A stretch of 64,000 nt of DNA from assembly GCA_036381595.1 (NCBI GenBank), contig DASVCN010000009.1:32860-96859 (forward strand), in the 5' to 3' direction. A model generated the notes under the pieces. That model ran no database searches, was not told the origin of the DNA, and was given only the letters and a program-made list of their open reading frames with translations. Made by a program: the position numbers and the translations under genes. Of this stretch, positions 6,823 to 16,200 are shown piece after piece. Source of the DNA: Trueperaceae bacterium (GTDB taxonomy: Bacteria > Deinococcota > Deinococci > Deinococcales > Trueperaceae). Positions within the stretch are counted from its first letter, which is position 1. Each line of letters begins with the position of its first letter.

Positions 6823-9480
6823 TCAGTCGGAGGTCCTGGCCAGCACTTCCTCGAGGGTGGTTATCCCCTCGAAGGCCTTGAGGATGCCGTCCTGACGCAG
6901 GGTCTTCATTCCCAGGTCGGTAGCGATGTTCTTGATGTCGAGGGAAGACTTCTCCTGCACGATGGCGGATTCGATCTCGTCGTCCACCACCAGCAGTTCG
7001 TGGATGCCGTGGCGGCCGTTGTAGCCGCTGCCGTTGCACTTCTCGCAGCCCACGCCTCGGTAGAGGGTCTTGCCATCTATCTCTGCTTCGCTCAGTCCTA
7101 TGCGCCGCAGGACCTCGGGTTCGGGGGTGTACTCGACCTTGCAGTTGCTGCACACCTTGCGCACCAATCGCTGCGCGAGCACGCCGATGAGGGACGCCGA
7201 GACGTTGAACGGCTCGATGCCCATCTCGACCAGTCGGGTTATGGCGCCGGCTGCGTCGTTGGTGTGCAGCGTGGCGATGAGAAGGTGACCCGTGAGAGCG
7301 GCTTCGACGGAGATCTTGGCGGTCTCCTGGTCACGGATCTCACCGACCATGATGATGTCGGGGTCCTGCCGCAGGAAGGAGCGCAACGCCCGGGCGAAGT
7401 CGAGGCCAGCCTTCGGGTTCACCTGAGTCTGGTTGATGCCCGGGATCTCGTACTCGACCGGGTCCTCGACGGTGGAGACGTTCACCTCCGGTACGGCGAT
7501 CCGCTTCAGTATCGAGAAGGTGGTGAACGACTTACCTGAACCGGTAGGGCCGGTGATCAGGAACATGCCGTACGGCTTCTGGATGACGTCCTCGAAACGC
7601 TGGAAGTTGTGCTCGAGGAAGCCGAGGTTCTCGATCTCGGGGATGCTCGAGGCCTTCTTGAGGATACGCATCACGGCTTTCTCGCCGTACACGGTGGGCA
7701 GGGTCGAGAGTCGCAGGTCGACTTCGAGGCTCTTGTCCTTGAAGCGGACGCGGCCGTCCTGGGGCATGCGCCGCTCGGCGATGTTGAGACCACCCATGAT
7801 CTTCACTCGAGCGGCGAGAGCGGGCGCGGTTCCCTTGGGCATCGTCATGTACTCGCGCAGCGAGCCGTCCTTGCGCACCCTCACCACCACCTGGTCGGGC
7901 CGTGGCTCGATGTGGATGTCGGAGATGTCGGAGACCACCGCTTCACGGATGATGTTGTTGACGATCTTCACCAGCGCGTTGTCGTCGATCGCGCTTACTT
8001 CTTCTGCCTCGGTCTCGCGCGCCCCGACCTCTTCCATCACCGCCCGGGCGAGTTCGTCCATGTCGTCACCGTTCCGATAGAAGCGGTTGACGAGCCTGGT
8101 CAGCGTCTCCTCGGTGGCGACCGCCGGCTGGATCTCCTTGCCTGTGATCAGGCGGATGTCGTCGAGGGCGAAGACGTGGCGAGGGTCCTTCATCGCCACG
8201 ACCAGCATGTTCCCGTCGATCCTGATCGGCATGGCGTTGTAGCGGCGTACGGTCGACTCGGGGACCATCGTCACGACGTAGGGGTCGACGGTGACGCTGT
8301 TCTCCTCGATGAACTCATAGCCCAGCTGCATCGCCAGTGAGCGGGCCAGCATCTCGGGGCTGATCTTGCCCGACTGGACGAGGGTGTCCTCGAGCCGTCC
8401 GCCGCCCGAACGCTGGCGGCTAAGCGCGTCCTCTATGTCGTCGTCCTTCACGTAGCCGAGGTCGACGAGGATCTCGCCGAGCGGCTTCACCCGGCCGAGC
8501 TTGTTCTGCTCCTCCAGGGCCCGGCGCAGCTGGTCGCGCTTGAGCTTGCGGTCGCGCAGCAGGGTCTCGCCCAGGCGGCCCTTATCGTCGGCGTAGAGCT
8601 GCTCGACCCGCTCAACGATCACGCTCTCGGCCGCCGAGACGAACTTGACCTTGCGACGCACGATGTCCTCGATGTCGGGGATGCGGCGCGGGTCGGCAAT
8701 CGCCACCACCAGCGTGTCGTCCTCCTCGCCCAACGGCACCGCGTTGAACTGCAGAGCGTCGAGGCGCAACAGGGTAGAGGCGAGGTTCTGGTTCGGCGGG
8801 TAGCCGTCGAGCGACTCGAGGAACGGTATCTCCAGCTGTTCGGCCTGCAGCTTGGCGACATCGAGTTCGCCGAGCGCCTGCTGCTCGATGAGGATGCGGG
8901 AGAGCAGGCCGCCAGTGCGCTGCTCCTCCTTGATCGCCGCCTGCAGCTGTTCCTCGCTGATCAGGCCCCGTTCGACGGCCAGGGTGCCCAGCCGCTGGCC
9001 GCTGTCCACATCGACGTCGGCGGGCGGGACGAGACCCAACTCCGGGTAGTAGGTGGCCATCGCCCAGCGCATCTCCTTGTGGAGCGCCTGGTACGGCTCG
9101 ACGATGCAACCCGAGGCGTCTTCGACCTCTTCGATCGCGAGAGCGTCGAGCGGGTCCTCGAACGCCACCCTCAGTCGGTTCCCCTCCAGCCGGAACGGAA
9201 CCGCTCCGACCTCGTAGGCGAGGTCGGAGGGCACCTTGGCGATCGCCTCCGGCATCACGTCGACACGGGGCAGCACCACCAGCGGGATGCCGATCGACTC
9301 CTCGATGGCGCGCGCTATGCGCTGTTCCGAGATGACTCCGATGTTTACGAGGATCTCGGCCAGTCGGCCGCCAACCTCCGCGTGTTTGCCGATGGCTTGC
9401 TGAAGCGATTCGTCGTTGACGTAACCGCGTTCCAGCAACACCGCGCCTAGGCGCTTGTCACCGATCGACAGGACGGCCAT
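6823..9480 (-). CDS. pilF: type IV pilus assembly ATPase, PilF/PilB type with three N-terminal modules
   Basis: This is the extension motor of the type IV pilus/competence machine. The 885-residue protein is much longer than PilB of proteobacteria (about 560) because three MshE-N/GSPII-type N-terminal modules precede the ATPase, the layout known for Thermus PilF (about 890). The repeated LGELL/LGEIL-type helices near residues 15, 170 and 345 mark the modules. The ATPase part shows GPTGSGKSFT, VEDPVEYEIPGINQ and DPDIIMVGEIRD. The tetracysteine zinc site (CSNC, then CEKC) is intact. I chose the ATG at 9480 because GGGAGGT sits seven bases upstream; the open frame extends 47 codons further without support. 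It overlaps the upstream HAD gene by 23 bases. Confidence 0.95.
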   Translation of the reverse strand: MAVLSIGDKRLGAVLLERGYVNDESLQQAIGKHAEVGGRLAEILVNIGVISEQRIARAIEESIGIPLVVLPRVDVMPEAIAKVPSDLAYEVGAVPFRLEGNRLRVAFEDPLDALAIEEVEDASGCIVEPYQALHKEMRWAMATYYPELGLVPPADVDVDSGQRLGTLAVERGLISEEQLQAAIKEEQRTGGLLSRILIEQQALGELDVAKLQAEQLEIPFLESLDGYPPNQNLASTLLRLDALQFNAVPLGEEDDTLVVAIADPRRIPDIEDIVRRKVKFVSAAESVIVERVEQLYADDKGRLGETLLRDRKLKRDQLRRALEEQNKLGRVKPLGEILVDLGYVKDDDIEDALSRQRSGGGRLEDTLVQSGKISPEMLARSLAMQLGYEFIEENSVTVDPYVVTMVPESTVRRYNAMPIRIDGNMLVVAMKDPRHVFALDDIRLITGKEIQPAVATEETLTRLVNRFYRNGDDMDELARAVMEEVGARETEAEEVSAIDDNALVKIVNNIIREAVVSDISDIHIEPRPDQVVVRVRKDGSLREYMTMPKGTAPALAARVKIMGGLNIAERRMPQDGRVRFKDKSLEVDLRLSTLPTVYGEKAVMRILKKASSIPEIENLGFLEHNFQRFEDVIQKPYGMFLITGPTGSGKSFTTFSILKRIAVPEVNVSTVEDPVEYEIPGINQTQVNPKAGLDFARALRSFLRQDPDIIMVGEIRDQETAKISVEAALTGHLLIATLHTNDAAGAITRLVEMGIEPFNVSASLIGVLAQRLVRKVCSNCKVEYTPEPEVLRRIGLSEAEIDGKTLYRGVGCEKCNGSGYNGRHGIHELLVVDDEIESAIVQEKSSLDIKNIATDLGMKTLRQDGILKAFEGITTLEEVLARTSD

Positions 9481-9958
9481 GGCCACCTCCCTGCAATATC
9501 CACCGCTCGAGATAGCGAGCTGCGCGTGTATGCGGCAGTTTCCCAGGCGTAAGGGGCCGCACCAGAACCGAAACCATGCCAGCGAGATTCGCCCCCAGTA
9601 CGTCGGTGAACAACTGGTCACCGATCATGGCCGTCTCGCTGGCGCCGTAGCCGAGCCGCTTGAGCCCTCTCCTGAAGGCCCACCAGAACGGCTTGCCCGC
9701 CAGATGGAAACCCTCGATGTCCAACTCCCGGCAGCAGCGCTCGACGCGCTCGCGCGCGCCGTTCGAGAGGAGCGCTACCGGCAGGCCGGCTTCACGGAGA
9801 GAGGCGAGCCAGTCGCGAGCGCTCTCCGGCAACTCGGTTTCGTTGGACGCGAGGATGGTGTCGTCGAGGTCGACCATCACGGCCTTGACCCCGTAGCCGC
9901 CAAGCAACTCGGGGGTTGCGTCGTGAGCGACCGAAACGACCACATCTGGCGTGAGCAT
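9458..9958 (-). CDS. YqeG family HAD IIIA-type phosphatase
   Basis: The protein has 166 residues. The HAD motif I DLDDTILASNE near residue 32, motif II LLSNGARERVERCC near 65, a lysine in GKPFWWAFRRGLKRL near 90 and motif IV MIGDQLFTDVLGANLAGM near 115 define the YqeG/GEP4-like HAD-IIIA group. Members are phosphatases; some act on phosphatidylglycerophosphate, but the bacterial substrate is uncertain. The ATG at 9958 sits six bases behind TAGACT, suggesting a leaderless start; a TTG six bases upstream is the alternative. The 3' end overlaps the pilF start, so the two may be coupled. Confidence 0.88.
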   Translation of the reverse strand: MLTPDVVVSVAHDATPELLGGYGVKAVMVDLDDTILASNETELPESARDWLASLREAGLPVALLSNGARERVERCCRELDIEGFHLAGKPFWWAFRRGLKRLGYGASETAMIGDQLFTDVLGANLAGMVSVLVRPLTPGKLPHTRAARYLERWILQGGGHGRPVDR

Positions 9959-10046
9959 TCGCAAAGTCTATCACTGCCCTCTCATGTCGGAAATAGGAAT
10001 TTTTACGTTCGTGACGGCGTTTTTGGCGCCCCTAAAGCTGCCGCTG

Positions 10047-10946
10047 CTACCGGTGGCGGCGCTCCTCATCTTCCTCCACCGGAAGCGACATGCCCTCCCT
10101 GAGGACCGACAGGAAGGCATCGGTGCCGTCTATCCACGGGTAGTGGCCTCCCGGGAGCAGGCTGAAGAGCGCGTGCGGAAGCCGCTCCAGCCCGGCCTCG
10201 GCCTGCTCCGGATAGCTGGTGCGGTCCTCGCGAGAGGCCATCACCACGGTTGGCGCCGCTACGGCCGAGAGCTCATCCAACACTTCGAGCTTCCAGGGCG
10301 CTGCCGGCATCGCCGAAGCGTGCGGTCCCAGCAGGGCTTCGCTGTCGCTGTGCTCGAGGCGCAGTCGACTGGAGGGGTCGGGGAACTCCATCCGGTCGAA
10401 CAGCTGCTTGGCGGCGACCCACTCGAAGGCCTGGTCGACCAGTTCCTCGGCATCGAGCGCTTCCGGGTCGGCCAACGCCTCCTCGGGAGGCAGAGCCAGT
10501 TCCGTCTGCCGGGAGGCGACCGCCGCCTCGCGCTGGAGAGCGCGGGCGAGCAGCGGCATCGAGAACCAGGGGTTGACGAAGAGGAGCCGCTCGAGCCGCT
10601 CCGGGAAGCGGGTGGCGAAGCGAGCGGCTATGAGCGCACCGAAGCCGTGGGCAAGCAGGCTGGTAGCCGGCAGTTCGAGCGCGTCGAGTACGGTGACCAC
10701 GTCCTCGGCCAAGTCGTCCAGTTCGAAGTCGTGACCGGCGTAGGAGCGGCCCGCGCCCCGCTGGTCGGCGTAGATCATCCGGAAACTCTCGAGATCGTCG
10801 CCGATCAGGTCTCTGAACGAGTAGCTGTTGTAGCCCGGGCCGCCGTGGAGGTAGTAGAGGAGGGGACCGCTTTCCGGGCCTACCTGCTCGACGTACAGGT
10901 CGGCGTCCTCCCGCTCGATGTGATAGGGGGTGTCGAGGAATGCCAT
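10047..10946 (-). CDS. alpha/beta hydrolase, proline iminopeptidase-like, nucleophile Ser replaced by Gly
   Basis: The 299-residue protein has the alpha/beta-hydrolase pattern of proline iminopeptidases: the oxyanion-hole motif YLHGGPG near residue 33, YADQRGAGRS near 60-69, Asp241 in SREDRTSY and His268 in PGGHYPW. At the nucleophile elbow, where the family has GxSxG, the sequence is LLAHGFGAL, with Gly101 in place of Ser; the codon is GGC. A classical Ser-Asp-His triad is therefore impossible. The gene has its own promoter with a leaderless ATG. It may be a pseudoenzyme or bind ligand without hydrolysis; a sequencing error is less likely because a single GGC from AGC would be needed. Confidence 0.85.
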   Translation of the reverse strand: MAFLDTPYHIEREDADLYVEQVGPESGPLLYYLHGGPGYNSYSFRDLIGDDLESFRMIYADQRGAGRSYAGHDFELDDLAEDVVTVLDALELPATSLLAHGFGALIAARFATRFPERLERLLFVNPWFSMPLLARALQREAAVASRQTELALPPEEALADPEALDAEELVDQAFEWVAAKQLFDRMEFPDPSSRLRLEHSDSEALLGPHASAMPAAPWKLEVLDELSAVAAPTVVMASREDRTSYPEQAEAGLERLPHALFSLLPGGHYPWIDGTDAFLSVLREGMSLPVEEDEERRHR

Positions 10947-10951
10947 GACGT

Positions 10952-10980
10952 ACTCTATGCACGCCCTTCGCCCGTCACAA
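10952..10980 (-). promoter_or_regulatory. promoter TTGTGA-17-TAGAGT with leaderless start
   Basis: On the minus strand TTGTGA (10980-10975) and TAGAGT (10957-10952) are 17 bases apart, and the hydrolase ATG follows five bases after the -10 box. Transcription should start on or beside the ATG. Confidence 0.7.
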
Positions 10981-11152
10981 GGAGAATCGAAGCGGCCGGT
11001 TTCGCTCCGGCCCAGTGCAGGCGACTGCCTGCTTGCTCACATCCGGTTCCTGCCGCACCGTGGTACCTTCGTACATGGCCGCTTGAGAAGGGCGCGAGGT
11101 TTCTTTCGATACCTTGCGCCCTTCTTCTATTCGCGGTCGAGCTGGAGGCGAT

Positions 11153-11647
11153 ATGGACGATTTGACGCGTTATTCCCGTCAGTGCAAGCCCACCGCCCAG
11201 CAATCCGGACACAACCAGGGCGCCTCCGATGGCGCCAAGCGGGGTGACAAGCGTGGAGGAACGCGTCTACGGAAGCGTACTCTTAGCGACCTGCAACCGC
11301 TGGTTCGTGATGGTCGCTACCGGATAGGTCCTCACGCGAGCAAGCACGCCACCTGCGAAGGCTTCACCGAGCAGGACATCCTGGCGGCCGTCTTCTACGG
11401 GCGCGAGTTGATGCGCTACGTGCAGGACGAGAGGTTGCTCGTGCTCGGATTCATCCGTCCCAGTCCCGAGGTCCACATCCCGCTTCACGTGGTCCTCGAC
11501 TACAGCACGCCACGGTGGGTCGATGTGGTCACGGCGTTCATCCCCATGGAACCGCACCGGGTGGTGTCGCGAACGCGCTTGGCCGAGGCGCTCCGCTACG
11601 ACCGGCACATCCCGGCGAGCCGCTGGGTGGGTCCGGGCGCGGGCTGA
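11153..11647 (+). CDS. DUF4258 domain protein
   Basis: The protein has 164 residues from an ATG with GGAGG four bases upstream. The first 50 residues are basic and disordered (Gln, Lys, Arg, Gly). The remainder carries the DUF4258 pattern: RIGPHASKHATCEGFTEQDI, then GRELMRYVQDERLLVLGF, and HIPLHVVLDY with VDVVTAFIP. DUF4258 proteins have a compact RelE/BrnT-like appearance and some are toxin candidates, but no antitoxin-sized partner is next to this gene. It converges on tatD. The function is unknown; the domain call is from motif resemblance. Confidence 0.75.
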   Translation: MDDLTRYSRQCKPTAQQSGHNQGASDGAKRGDKRGGTRLRKRTLSDLQPLVRDGRYRIGPHASKHATCEGFTEQDILAAVFYGRELMRYVQDERLLVLGFIRPSPEVHIPLHVVLDYSTPRWVDVVTAFIPMEPHRVVSRTRLAEALRYDRHIPASRWVGPGAG

Positions 11648-11698
11648 ACGAGGGGTCGCACCTGGAGGCCGACGTGCCGCCTGACGGCGGCCGGGCAG

Positions 11699-12481
11699 CT
11701 ACCGGTCGGCGCTGGTGTTCCGTCCTTCGAATCGGTAGAAGCGCCGCGCGTTGGCGTCGGTACACTCCTCGATCCGCTCCAGGGTCTCGCCTCGCACTTG
11801 GGCCAACCGCTCCGCCGTGTGTCTGACGAAGGTCGGGAGGTTGCGCTTGCCTCGCTTGGGCGCCGGCGCCAGGTAGGGGCTGTCCGTCTCGACCATCAGT
11901 CTGTCGAGAGGCACCAGCCTGGCCGCTTCCCGTAGCGGTTCGGCGCTCGGATACGTCAGGTTGCCCGCGAAGGAGACCAGCCAGTCGAGTTCCAGAGCCG
12001 TCTCTAGCAGTGGCTGGTTCCCGTTGCAGCAGTGGAGGACGCCGCGCCGGTGACCCGCCTCGCGGATCGCCCGACTCGCCTCACTCGACGCCTCGTCGCT
12101 CCCCTGCCTGTCGCGTACGTGGAGGATGAGCGGCAGATCGAGTTCGATCGCCAGGCCGGCGTGCCACTCGAACGCCGCACGTTGGCTTGCCAGCGTCTCT
12201 CTGTCCCAGTGGGTGTCGAATCCGGTTTCGCCTACCGCTACCACTTTGTGCCCACGAGCCTGCTCTTCGACTCGATCGCGTACTCCCTCGTCGGCTGCGT
12301 CACCAGCGTCGTTCGGGTGGATGCCGACGGCCGCCCAGACGTTGGCGATGGTGGCAGCGAGACGCAACGAGCGTTCGTTGCTCTCCACCGACGTGCCGAC
12401 GGTAACGAGGGCCGCCAAGCTCGGATCGGCGGCGGCCGCGGGATCATCGCACGAGTCGAGGTGGCAGTGGCTGTCCGTCAT
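11699..12481 (-). CDS. tatD: TatD family hydrolase (metal-dependent DNase)
   Basis: The 260-residue TIM-barrel amidohydrolase is of normal family length. Metal ligands are visible: the N-terminal DSHCHLD (HxH), Glu in AVGETGFD near residue 93, His in LILHVRDR near 130, His in GVLHCCNGN near 157 and Asp in MVETDSPYL near 207. TatD-type enzymes are Mg-dependent 3'-5' exonucleases involved in DNA damage processing. The ATG follows TATGCT by eight bases, consistent with a leaderless or very short leader. The gene is divergent from a small gene behind the 11-bp repeats at 12553-12592. Confidence 0.93.
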   Translation of the reverse strand: MTDSHCHLDSCDDPAAAADPSLAALVTVGTSVESNERSLRLAATIANVWAAVGIHPNDAGDAADEGVRDRVEEQARGHKVVAVGETGFDTHWDRETLASQRAAFEWHAGLAIELDLPLILHVRDRQGSDEASSEASRAIREAGHRRGVLHCCNGNQPLLETALELDWLVSFAGNLTYPSAEPLREAARLVPLDRLMVETDSPYLAPAPKRGKRNLPTFVRHTAERLAQVRGETLERIEECTDANARRFYRFEGRNTSADR

Positions 12482-12552
12482 AGGCGGTCAGCATACCGGC
12501 GATCCAGTGTCGAAACGGCTCCTGGAAAACCCGGTCGGGACCATGACGTAGA

Positions 12553-12592
12553 GTGAGAATCCCGTAAGAAGTCGGTAAGAACCGAGTAAGAG
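12553..12592 (+). repeat. four direct repeats with exact 11-bp period (operator-like)
   Basis: GTGAGAA, GTAAGAA, GTAAGAA and GTAAGAG start at 12553, 12564, 12575 and 12586, each 11 bases apart with four-base spacers. Direct repeats at one helical turn are the usual target of OmpR/PhoB-family response regulators. A TACCTT hexamer at 12602-12607 could be the -10 box of the downstream small gene. The same block is 72 bases upstream of tatD on the other strand. Confidence 0.6.
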
Positions 12593-12670
12593 GCTCCTTG
12601 CTACCTTCCTCACAGACGATGATCTGACCGGAGCCCGAGCGGCGACCGGATGTCGGAGAGGAACACGAGG

Positions 12671-12841
12671 ATGGTCCAGGAGATCGAATCGTTCGAGTAC
12701 ATAGCGAGTCTTTCTAACGAGCAGCTCGGCGAGCTGATGGGCAAGTGCCAGGACATGATCGACGACGGCTCGGCCACCATCGACGAGTACGAGGCGTTCG
12801 TGATCTGTCAGAGGGAACTGGCGAGGCGCACCTGGGCCTGA
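12671..12841 (+). CDS. small acidic hypothetical protein (56 aa)
   Basis: The ATG at 12671 has GGAGAGG nine bases upstream, a better site than the in-frame ATG at 12650. The protein begins MVQEIESFEYIASL and is acidic and helical, with two Cys spaced far apart. It ends 30 bases before the hairpin at 12872-12921. I do not recognise a family. The good binding site, the repeats upstream and the terminator downstream together make this a convincing single-gene unit. Confidence 0.65.
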   Translation: MVQEIESFEYIASLSNEQLGELMGKCQDMIDDGSATIDEYEAFVICQRELARRTWA

Positions 12842-12871
12842 CGCCCAGCGCCTGATTTCACAAATGGAGAT

Positions 12872-12921
12872 GCAGGTGGCGACGTAGCATGCCCCATGTT
12901 GCGTCGCCACCTGCTTTTCTT
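12872..12921 (+). terminator. intrinsic terminator that overlaps the rlpA start
   Basis: GCAGGTGGCGACG (12872-12884) and CGTCGCCACCTGC (12902-12914) form a perfect 13-bp stem, followed by TTTTCTT. It lies 30 bases after the small gene at 12671-12841. The loop contains the rlpA ATG (12896), and the right arm and T run are rlpA codons 3-9. Confidence 0.8.
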
Positions 12922-13537
12922 CGTCACCATGCCGCTGCTGGCGGCCTGCGCACCGCATTTGCCCGCCCTCGGTCAGGCAACACCGACTGCTCTCGAGACC
13001 GCGGTACTGCCCGAGTTCACTCGTGTAGGCACAGCCTCCTGGTACGGCCCCGGCTTCGCCGGCCGGCTCACCGCCAGTGGCGAGGTGTTCGACCCCAGCG
13101 AGCTGACGGCCGCTCACCGCACCCTGCCCTTCAACACCCACCTGAGGGTCACCAACCTCGCCAACGGCCGCAGCGTCGTGGTGAGGATCAACGACCGTGG
13201 ACCGTTCAGCGGTGGCCGGATAATCGACCTCTCGAGGGCGGCGGCCGAAAGCATCGGCATGATAGGCAGCGGCACCGCCCGGGTGAGGCTCGAACCGATC
13301 AGCGGCGTCGGAGGGGTACTGCCTGCCGCCCCGGATCCTTCCCTCGCCCACTGGGACGTCATCGCACGCGGCTTTCAGCCGGGTGAACTCCTGCTCCTCT
13401 CCTCGGCCACCAGCGGGCCAATCCTCGTGCGCGTGGTGGGCAACGAGATACCTGCCTCGGCGGGGGCAGAGATACTCGTCTCTCCGGAACTGTCGAGGGA
13501 GCTGGGAAGCAGCGTCACCGTGCAGGCCCGGCGCTAA
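12896..13537 (+). CDS. rlpA: RlpA family septal-ring/lytic-transglycosylase-like lipoprotein
   Basis: The 213-residue protein has an N-terminal lipoprotein signal ending in the lipobox LLAAC (Cys18). The double-psi beta-barrel RlpA domain follows: [19 protein letters not shown] near 45-62, [18 protein letters not shown] near 75-90, and [20 protein letters not shown] near 100-118, with the Asp and His typical of the active RlpA fold. RlpA proteins act on denuded peptidoglycan at septa. TAGCAT at 12885-12890 lies five bases before the ATG and no ribosome binding site is seen, so the message may be leaderless. The later in-frame ATG at 12929 would leave too short a signal peptide. Confidence 0.9.
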   Translation: MLRRHLLFFVTMPLLAACAPHLPALGQATPTALETAVLPEFTRVGTASWYGPGFAGRLTASGEVFDPSELTAAHRTLPFNTHLRVTNLANGRSVVVRINDRGPFSGGRIIDLSRAAAESIGMIGSGTARVRLEPISGVGGVLPAAPDPSLAHWDVIARGFQPGELLLLSSATSGPILVRVVGNEIPASAGAEILVSPELSRELGSSVTVQARR

Positions 13538-13547
13538 ACCGAGCCCG

Positions 13548-15585
<2,038 letters not shown>

Positions 15586-15627
15586 CTGGCCTCCAGGGAG
15601 TTGTCGAATGGGGTTACTCGGTATATG

Positions 15628-15672
15628 GGCCGGCAACAGGCCGGCCTGGGCCGCCGAACCGGTCAGCCCAGG
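15628..15672 (-). promoter_or_regulatory. trp attenuator: mutually exclusive hairpins
   Basis: On the minus strand CCTGGGC (15672-15666), at the end of the leader ORF, can pair with GCCCAGG (15651-15645). The overlapping GGCCGGC (15646-15640) can pair instead with GCCGGCC (15634-15628) over a 5-base loop. The two folds share bases 15645-15646 and the same segment, so only one can form. No U run follows the second stem, so control could act on translation or through a factor rather than by a classical intrinsic terminator. Confidence 0.7.
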
Positions 15673-15737
15673 CGCCACCAGCGCTGATGATGCCACTTGA
15701 AGCTGCGCGGCGTACGGTAGCGCGGCCGAGAACGCAT
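15663..15737 (-). CDS. trpL: trp leader peptide (24 aa, three Trp codons)
   Basis: A 24-codon ORF with ATG six bases behind TACAAT, so probably leaderless. The peptide is strongly basic and has Trp at positions 15, 20 and 21 (the end reads QRWWRLG), against an average of roughly one Trp per hundred residues. It ends in TGA at the base of the alternative hairpins, 78 bases before the trpB ATG. Tandem Trp codons next to competing stems are the hallmark of ribosome-mediated attenuation of tryptophan genes. No homologue is needed for this call; the arrangement itself is diagnostic. Confidence 0.85.
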   Translation of the reverse strand: MRSRPRYRTPRSFKWHHQRWWRLG

Positions 15738-15743
15738 GGGCAG

Positions 15744-15771
15744 ATTGTAGCAGCAACTCGGCGTAGCTCAG
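15744..15771 (-). promoter_or_regulatory. trpBA promoter
   Basis: TACAAT (15749-15744) is a good -10 box six bases before the trp leader ATG. CTGAGC (15771-15766), 16 bases upstream of it, is the best but weak -35 candidate. Confidence 0.65.
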
Positions 15772-16009
15772 GCCGAGGCGATGATGAGGCCCGTGCTCTT
15801 GGTGATCCGAACCCGCCCTTCGCGATCTATCCGTTGCTGGATCAGACCTCGGACCTCGGCCAGCCGTTCCTCCTGCTCGGAGTCGAGGGCGAGCGCCGAG
15901 AGGATGTAGCGCACCAGTACCTCTGGTGTAGGGCGATGCGGGCCTCCAGTCGGGAGGAGTCCCGGTACTGACTGGTGAGCAGGTAGTTCTGGTCGGTGTA
16001 GCGAGTCAC
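15768..16009 (-). pseudogene. remnant of a SAM-dependent methyltransferase gene with internal deletion and frame change
   Basis: From a GTG at 16009 the frame reads [19 protein letters not shown] and then [11 protein letters not shown], the N-terminus of small class I methyltransferases. After 29 codons the reading frame must change; another frame then gives [19 protein letters not shown] and a typical methyltransferase C-terminal end ([16 protein letters not shown]), ending at 15770. The whole SAM-binding centre (about 150 residues) is missing. So one deletion joined the two ends out of frame. The remnant sits directly upstream of the trp promoter on the same strand, and its stop overlaps the weak -35 box. 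Functional as protein: no. Confidence 0.75.
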
Positions 16010-16200
16010 GACCTCAGCAAACCATCTGATGCCGTGCCGGTGGCGCCAAAGAGAAGAAGGCCGGCGCCCCCGTGCCGGCCTTCCCTCTGTCGGTGGTTCC
16101 GCTGCCCCCGATGTGAAAGAGGATAAGGCAGGCGTGCATGTGCCGATAGAACCAGGTGTCGCATCCGATCGATGACAGTTGTCTCAAGGCGCCGCGGCGA
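16010..16200. other. intergenic stretch between remnant and regulator gene
   Basis: It holds the terminator at 16057-16084. The remaining sequence shows no further ORF, RNA or operator that I can support. Confidence 0.5.
16048..16084 (-). terminator. intrinsic terminator after the winged-helix regulator gene
   Basis: GAAGGCCGGC and GCCGGCCTTC form a perfect 10-bp stem with an 8-base loop. On the minus strand it is followed by TTCTCTTTGG. It lies 117 bases after the regulator stop at 16201. Confidence 0.7.

Noticed and set aside
9481..9621. 47-residue N-terminal extension of PilF
   Set aside because: It overlaps the HAD gene, has Trp/Cys-rich non-family sequence and no binding site; ATG 9480 has GGGAGGT.
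15586..15756. 57-residue N-terminal extension of TrpB
   Set aside because: This frame runs through the leader peptide and hairpins; the ATG at 15585 has GGAGG and gives the normal TrpB length.
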